Part shown: positions 5,895 to 8,346 of the stretch, piece by piece
How positions within the stretch are numbered: position 1 is the stretch's first letter
Layout of the letters: each line of letters starts with the position of its first letter
DNA from: Methanobacteriota archaeon
GTDB taxonomy: Archaea > Altiarchaeota > Altiarchaeia > IMC4 > QMZM01
Assembly: GCA_021731385.1 (NCBI GenBank)
Contig: JAKFXM010000098.1
Coordinates: 1-8,346, forward strand
Length of the DNA stretch: 8,346 nt
Direction of reading: 5' to 3'
The notes under the pieces: model-generated
Databases searched by the model: none
Seen by the model: only the letters and a program-made list of their open reading frames with translations
Told to the model about the DNA's origin: nothing
Program-made: the position numbers and the translations under genes

Positions 5895-5963
5895 CGATAT
5901 TTCTCCTTTAGCCCCCGGAAAAATTGATAGTAATATGCTCAATCCCTACTTAACTATAGAATT

Positions 5964-5973
5964 CTATATTTAG
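5964..5973 (+). promoter_or_regulatory. TATA box for the AbrB-like gene
   Basis: CTATATTTAG is centred about 43 bp ahead of the ATG at 6011 and predicts a leader of about 15-20 nt. That leader would include TGATC (6002-6006), a partial match to the archaeal Shine-Dalgarno, 4 bp before the start codon. Confidence 0.4.
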
Positions 5974-6010
5974 ATACTACTATGTAAATTACTATGAATT
6001 CTGATCAAAG

Positions 6011-6154
6011 ATGAAGATACAAAAGACAAATAAAGGGCAATACTATCTCACGTTGCCAAGAGCATTGGTTGAAGCGAAGGGATGGGATAAGGGTACTAAG
6101 GTTAAGATAAGACTTACTGAGAAAGGAAATTTAGAGTTGGAAGAGGAGAAATGA
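6011..6154 (+). CDS. AbrB/SpoVT-like DNA-binding protein (swapped-hairpin fold), 47 aa
   Basis: A very short gene encoding 47 residues: MKIQKTNKGQYYLTLPRALV, then a GWDKGTKVKI segment and an acidic tail. The pattern 'K-T-x-K-G-Q-x-x-L-T-L-P-R-A-L-V' followed by 'G-W-x-K-G-T-K-V' is that of the AbrB/MazE swapped-hairpin family, whose dimers bind DNA as transcription regulators or as antitoxins. No toxin gene (PIN or MazF type) adjoins it: the genes to either side are SpoIIM and convergent aroA. A free-standing regulator is therefore more likely than an antitoxin, but this is inference. It has its own TATA box and a TGATC ribosome-binding match. Its stop abuts the aroA terminator. Confidence 0.8.
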   Translation: MKIQKTNKGQYYLTLPRALVEAKGWDKGTKVKIRLTEKGNLELEEEK

Positions 6155-6206
6155 AAAAAGAGGATGTGTTCATTAAACAATCCCGGATATCCGCCCATAT
6201 CCTCTT
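6154..6206 (-). terminator. Hairpin plus T-run terminator downstream of aroA
   Basis: On the - strand an 8-bp stem, AAGAGGAT (rc of 6199-6206) and ATCCTCTT (rc of 6158-6165), is followed by a run of six T (6154-6159). The 33-nt loop contains the perfect 10-bp palindrome CGGATATCCG (6184-6193). Archaeal termination relies mainly on the T-run. The element lies between convergent aroA and the AbrB-like gene. Confidence 0.55.
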
Positions 6207-7467
6207 AACTTATATTCGCACCAGATTTTCTTAAATCCTCAAAGAAAGCAGGGTAGGATTTTTTCACAGAATCAGCATTTTTTATAATAGTTTCTCCTTT
6301 TGCAGATAATGCAGCTATAGTACAACTCATAGCGATTCTGTGGTCATCATGGGAATCAATTGTAGCCCCATTTAACGAATCTTTTCCATGTATGATTAAA
6401 CCGCCATTTGACTCTTTTATATCTGCGCCCATTTTCCTCAATTCTTCAGTTATCGTTTTTAGCCTATCACTTTCCTTAATCCTTAATCTTCCTGCATTAA
6501 TAATTCGTGTTTCACCATCGGCAAGACTGCCAAGAACTGCACAAACAGGAACTAAATCAGGGATGTTTTTTGCATCTATCTCGATACCCTTCAAATCTGA
6601 TGTTTTAACTTTCACGCTACCCATATTCTTCATTATTTCAATGTTTGCACCCATCCTCTTTAGAATATTCAGAATTTCCTTATCTCCCTGTTTTGAGTCC
6701 ATATTCAAATTCCTGACTTCTATGTCCCCATTAATTGCACCACCTGCCAGTAGGAAGGCTGTAGATGAGAAATCCCCTTCAATTTTATACTCCCTGGGCG
6801 TGTAATGCTGACCTCCTGCAATTGAGAAATGCCTTAAACCCTCTGAATCAATGTTTACCCCAAAATTCTTTAGAACATCCAATGTCATTTCTATGTAATC
6901 CCCTGATTCAGGCTCTGTTGTAACTGTAATTTCTGTATTATTTCTAGCTAATGGGAATGCAATAAGAGATCCGGAGATGTATTGTGAAGTTATATCGCTT
7001 CGAAGATTCAATTTTCCGCCGTCTAAGTATCCTTTTCCAAAAATTTCAACTTGCCCATTATGTAGATTTGACTCTACCCCTATTTTCTTTAATTCAGCAA
7101 TAAATTCTTCTCCATTTGGTCTCTCTTTCAATTGCCCCAACCGTTTTATGATAGTCTTTCCTTCAGCTAAACCGGCAATTGCAAGCAAAAATCTGTAGAC
7201 TGTAGCTGAACCTGCCAACTCTATCGGATTTGGTGGCGCTTTCCATTTCTCAGTTCCAACTATATCCAAATCACTGCCAACCTCGTTAATACTAATCCCA
7301 TAAGCACGACACGCTACTATAGCTTCTCTAGTATCCTCACAGTCGAGATAATTTATTATTCGTGACTTTCCTTCAGCTAATGAGGAACAAAAAATCGCTC
7401 TATGCGTATAACTCTTAGAAGATGGAGCATTGATAATACCTTTTAATTCAGATTTTTTAATTTTCAA
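6205..7467 (-). CDS. aroA: 3-phosphoshikimate 1-carboxyvinyltransferase (EPSP synthase)
   Basis: Sixth step of the shikimate pathway: shikimate-3-phosphate + phosphoenolpyruvate to EPSP + phosphate, in the cytosol. The product has 420 residues, normal for the family. The substrate-binding PSSKSYTHRA block gives Lys18 and Arg23. The PEP-site loop reads GSATVYRF where GNSGTxxR is usual; an RPNGEEF motif and a SQYISG motif follow. The catalytic pair is Asp304 (IPDLVPVCAVLG) and Glu332 (IKESDR, 330-335), with DDHRIAM at 374-380. The start is TTG at 7465-7467: a GGTGA Shine-Dalgarno lies 7 nt upstream (7475-7479) and no ATG is available. It is a single gene here with no other aro genes beside it. 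The second hairpin array lies 60-155 bp upstream. Confidence 0.95.
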   Translation of the reverse strand: MKIKKSELKGIINAPSSKSYTHRAIFCSSLAEGKSRIINYLDCEDTREAIVACRAYGISINEVGSDLDIVGTEKWKAPPNPIELAGSATVYRFLLAIAGLAEGKTIIKRLGQLKERPNGEEFIAELKKIGVESNLHNGQVEIFGKGYLDGGKLNLRSDITSQYISGSLIAFPLARNNTEITVTTEPESGDYIEMTLDVLKNFGVNIDSEGLRHFSIAGGQHYTPREYKIEGDFSSTAFLLAGGAINGDIEVRNLNMDSKQGDKEILNILKRMGANIEIMKNMGSVKVKTSDLKGIEIDAKNIPDLVPVCAVLGSLADGETRIINAGRLRIKESDRLKTITEELRKMGADIKESNGGLIIHGKDSLNGATIDSHDDHRIAMSCTIAALSAKGETIIKNADSVKKSYPAFFEDLRKSGANIS

Positions 7468-7474
7468 TGTTTTT

Positions 7475-7479
7475 CACCG
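7475..7479 (-). promoter_or_regulatory. Shine-Dalgarno deciding the TTG start of aroA
   Basis: On the - strand GGTGA matches the archaeal anti-Shine-Dalgarno and stands 7 nt before TTG. This supports the unusual start codon and implies a leadered mRNA, unlike the nearby leaderless-style promoters. Confidence 0.65.
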
Positions 7480-7526
7480 TTTTTTACTAACCCAAAAGGC
7501 ATTAATACGTGTGATTTATGTTATTA

Positions 7527-7622
7527 TTCGAAAGCTTTGCTTTCGATTCGACGGCAGAGCCGTCGAAATTTCGAGACCTTTGGTCTCGAATCGAAGCTAT
7601 GATTTTCCAGAGGAAAATCATA
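7527..7622. repeat. Hairpin array 2: four tandem triloop palindromes upstream of aroA
   Basis: Four perfect stems: TCGAAAGC with loop TTT (7528-7546), TTCGACGGC with loop AGA (7547-7567), TTCGAGACC with loop TTT (7570-7590) and TATGATTTTCC with loop AGA (7598-7622). Read on the - strand the block is collinear with the array at 1907-1999. The spacer AGCTTCGA, the GAGACC stem and the GACGGC stem are shared exactly. The first and last stems are replaced by different but still perfectly paired sequences, and one loop reads AAA instead of TTT. It lies between the end of the small membrane ORF, whose TGA (7618-7620) is inside the last stem, and the aroA promoter region. Confidence 0.92.
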
Positions 7623-7869
7623 TTAAACAAGCAAAAAGGTAGTTGTTTATATATTTGTTATATATATATTTACTATTATTTTTTATATTTAAAATACTTA
7701 ACCCGGGAATTTTACAATACTTAGGTGGTAATTCCGGATATCCCCTGGGTTCTAACCAGAGCCATAGCAGAAAGATTATCCATGGCAGAATTGCCAATAT
7801 TATTGCAGAAATTTCATAATGCACCAACTCCTGAGAAGGTGTTAGAAATTCTCTATCTGTGTTAGGCAC
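7618..7869 (-). CDS. Possible small single-pass membrane protein (83 aa)
   Basis: Starts at GTG 7867-7869. Residues 1-18 are polar and about 19-40 are a strongly hydrophobic Trp-rich helix (ISAIILAILPWIIFLLWLWL). A Pro-rich EPRGYPELPPKY segment follows, then an Asn/Lys/Tyr-rich tail that looks like translated AT-rich spacer. A good TATA box at 7897-7904 is placed for a leaderless start at this GTG, which is the main reason to call it. The stop falls inside hairpin array 2, so the array may have altered or supplied the C-terminus. I do not recognise a family. It may be a remnant or a chance open frame. Confidence 0.4.
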   Translation of the reverse strand: MPNTDREFLTPSQELVHYEISAIILAILPWIIFLLWLWLEPRGYPELPPKYCKIPGLSILNIKNNSKYIYNKYINNYLFACLI

Positions 7870-7896
7870 TACGGGAAGAGAGATTAGATTGTACCC

Positions 7897-7904
7897 TTAT
7901 AAAG
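7897..7904 (-). promoter_or_regulatory. TATA box upstream of the small membrane ORF
   Basis: On the - strand it reads CTTTATAA, centred about 31 bp before the GTG at 7869. Transcription would start a few bases ahead of the start codon. It lies just downstream of the tRNA-Thr gene, so the small ORF would have its own promoter. Confidence 0.45.
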
Positions 7905-7927
7905 AAGGATTTGGAATTTTGAAAGGT

Positions 7928-8028
7928 AGCCCCCGGAGGGATTTGAACCCTCGACCTACTGATTGCCTGGTTTTTCCAAATGGAAATCCTTACAAGTCAG
8001 CCGCTCTGCCAGTCTGAGCCACGGAGGC
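7928..8028 (-). tRNA. tRNA-Thr (anticodon TGT) with a 27-nt intron
   Basis: The acceptor stem is GCCTCCG/CGGGGGC with one G-T pair. The D-arm is GCTC/GAGC, the anticodon stem GCTGA/TCAGT, the anticodon TGT at 7992-7994, and the T-arm GAGGG-TTCAAAT-CCCTC. The discriminator is T at 7928, as often in archaeal tRNA-Thr. CCA is not encoded. The mature tRNA would be 74 nt. A TATA-like AT-rich stretch at about 8050-8063 lies 25-30 bp upstream. It reads ACA codons (and possibly other ACN). Confidence 0.95.
7964..7990 (-). other. tRNA-Thr intron (27 nt, position 37/38)
   Basis: A bulge-helix-bulge can be drawn. The central 4-bp helix pairs CTTG (positions 32-35) with CAGG near the intron's 3' end. 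The two 3-nt bulges are TAA and CAA, and cutting each after its second base gives exactly this intron and a 7-nt loop, CTTGTAA. This is the canonical substrate of the archaeal splicing endonuclease at the canonical site. Confidence 0.85.
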
Positions 8029-8049
8029 ATTGGGATATACTATTATCTT

Positions 8050-8063
8050 CTTAAAATAAATTT
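8050..8063 (-). promoter_or_regulatory. Likely tRNA-Thr promoter (AT-rich TATA region)
   Basis: On the - strand AAATTTATTTTAAG lies 22-35 bp upstream of the tRNA 5' end, where an archaeal TATA box is expected. The match is composition-driven and modest. Confidence 0.4.
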
Positions 8064-8073
8064 CAGAAAACTT

Positions 8074-8181
8074 TGGGGCCGTCGAGATTTGAACTCGAGT
8101 TTCCAGCTTTTCGTCTCATGATTAATTCAACCTCGACGAAACCCCGAGCTGGAAGGATTGACCAAGCTACCCCACGGCCCC
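8074..8181 (-). tRNA. tRNA-Pro (anticodon CGG) with a 35-nt intron
   Basis: The acceptor stem GGGGCCG/CGGCCCC is perfect. The D-arm is GGGT/ATCC with loop AGCTTGGTCA, the anticodon stem TCCAG/CTGGA, the anticodon CGG at 8144-8146 (with G37), and the T-arm TCGAG-TTCAAAT-CTCGA. The discriminator is A at 8074, and CCA is not encoded. The mature length is about 73 nt, with a short 3-nt variable loop under this pairing. A TTTAAAA stretch at 8211-8217 lies about 30 bp upstream as a possible TATA. Shifting the anticodon stem by one base would give GGG as anticodon but would put C at position 33, so CGG is preferred. Confidence 0.92.
8108..8142 (-). other. tRNA-Pro intron (about 35 nt, position 37/38)
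   Basis: The best bulge-helix-bulge pairs CTCG (32-35) with CGAA, with one C-A mismatch. Bulges are GGG and AAG, and the inner stem is TTTC/GAGA. Cutting after the second base of each bulge leaves a 7-nt loop with G37. An alternative 7-bp TTTCGTC/GACGAAA stem inside the intron competes with this fold. The intron is clear, but its exact ends could shift by one or two bases. Confidence 0.7.
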
Positions 8182-8220
8182 TTGAGTGGAATTTATAATG
8201 TTTTGAGGAATTTTAAAGGG

Positions 8221-8325
8221 TATGTGGCTGATAGGCTACGCCCCCTGAAAAATTCTGGAGAGACCTTGTCTCTCAAGGTATATGAAATGCTCTTATGATC
8301 CAAACTATCCCACGGCCCTGATAGG
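8221..8325. repeat. Patch with a triloop hairpin, a shared 12-mer and an 8-bp direct repeat
   Basis: TATGTGGCTGAT (8221-8232) is identical to the reverse complement of 929-940, at the edge of hairpin array 3. A perfect stem GAGAGAC with loop CTT lies at 8258-8274. CTGATAGG occurs at 8228-8235 and again at 8318-8325, bracketing 82 bp. The patch lies upstream of the tRNA-Pro gene and has no open reading frame of note. It may be a degraded relative of the hairpin arrays. Confidence 0.45.
8300..8318 (-). pseudogene. tRNA-Pro 5'-half look-alike
   Basis: The 19 bases starting GGGCCGTGGGATAG match 17 of 19 positions of the tRNA-Pro 5' end (8180-8162): the acceptor strand plus the start of the D-arm. 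No matching TTCAAAT T-arm or 3' acceptor strand follows on the - strand within the next 120 bp. It looks like a displaced tRNA fragment rather than a working gene. Confidence 0.4.
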
Positions 8326-8346
8326 TAAGTTATTGTCTTCTGGTAA

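Noticed and set aside
6011..6154. Toxin-antitoxin module
   Set aside because: The AbrB-like protein could be an antitoxin, but no toxin-like ORF adjoins it on either strand.
6151..6234. 27-aa frame overlapping the AbrB-like stop (ATGA)
   Set aside because: It is read through the aroA terminator hairpin and into the aroA end, and has no domain; chance is likely.
7430..7724. Two + strand open frames of 68-70 aa across hairpin array 2
   Set aside because: Their openness comes from the stop-free palindromes and AT-rich flanks; there is no start signal or conserved sequence.

Overview
The window is archaeal. It encodes transcription factor B (TFB), the H/ACA RNP protein Gar1, a CTP-dependent (archaeal-type) riboflavin kinase, an M42 aminopeptidase and an AMMECR1 protein. 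It also has TATA boxes about 25-30 nt ahead of starts (leaderless style) and two tRNA genes with bulge-helix-bulge introns. The gar1-tfb pair and the HTH-fused riboflavin kinase suggest a euryarchaeal lineage, but the sequence does not let me name a genus. Overall composition is moderately AT-rich.

Layout. 1-123: C-terminal end of an unknown + strand gene. 130-203: a large palindromic element between convergent genes. 230-937 (-): an unrecognised 235-aa protein whose start codon and first ~19 codons lie inside a cluster of small hairpins (881-960). 1152-1760 (+): AMMECR1. 1685-3735 (-): a tight gar1-tfb-ribK operon, whose last gene runs 76 bp into the end of AMMECR1. A divergent promoter region at about 3751-3780 separates gar1 from a + strand cluster: M42 peptidase, membrane protein with a zinc ribbon, SpoIIM-family membrane protein (3807-5894). 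6011-6154 (+): a 47-aa AbrB-like protein, convergent with aroA (6205-7467, -). 7527-7622: a second hairpin array. 7618-7869 (-): a possible small membrane protein. 7928-8181 (-): intron-bearing tRNA-Thr(TGT) and tRNA-Pro(CGG). 8221-8325: a patch with one more hairpin and a tRNA-Pro 5'-half look-alike.

The most notable signal is a family of short, perfect triloop hairpins arranged in arrays. One array (1907-1999) sits in frame inside riboflavin kinase, apparently at a beta-turn between conserved strands, and it is free of stop codons in all six frames. A second array (7527-7621, opposite orientation) is collinear with the first: it keeps two stems and the TCGA-rich spacers but replaces two other stems with different, still perfectly paired sequences. 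A third, related-looking cluster (881-960) supplies the N-terminus of the 235-aa protein, and it shares a 12-mer with the patch at 8221. Together these look like an invasive modular palindromic element that tolerates coding regions. It recalls Rickettsia palindromic elements in behaviour, but I do not recognise it as a described archaeal family.
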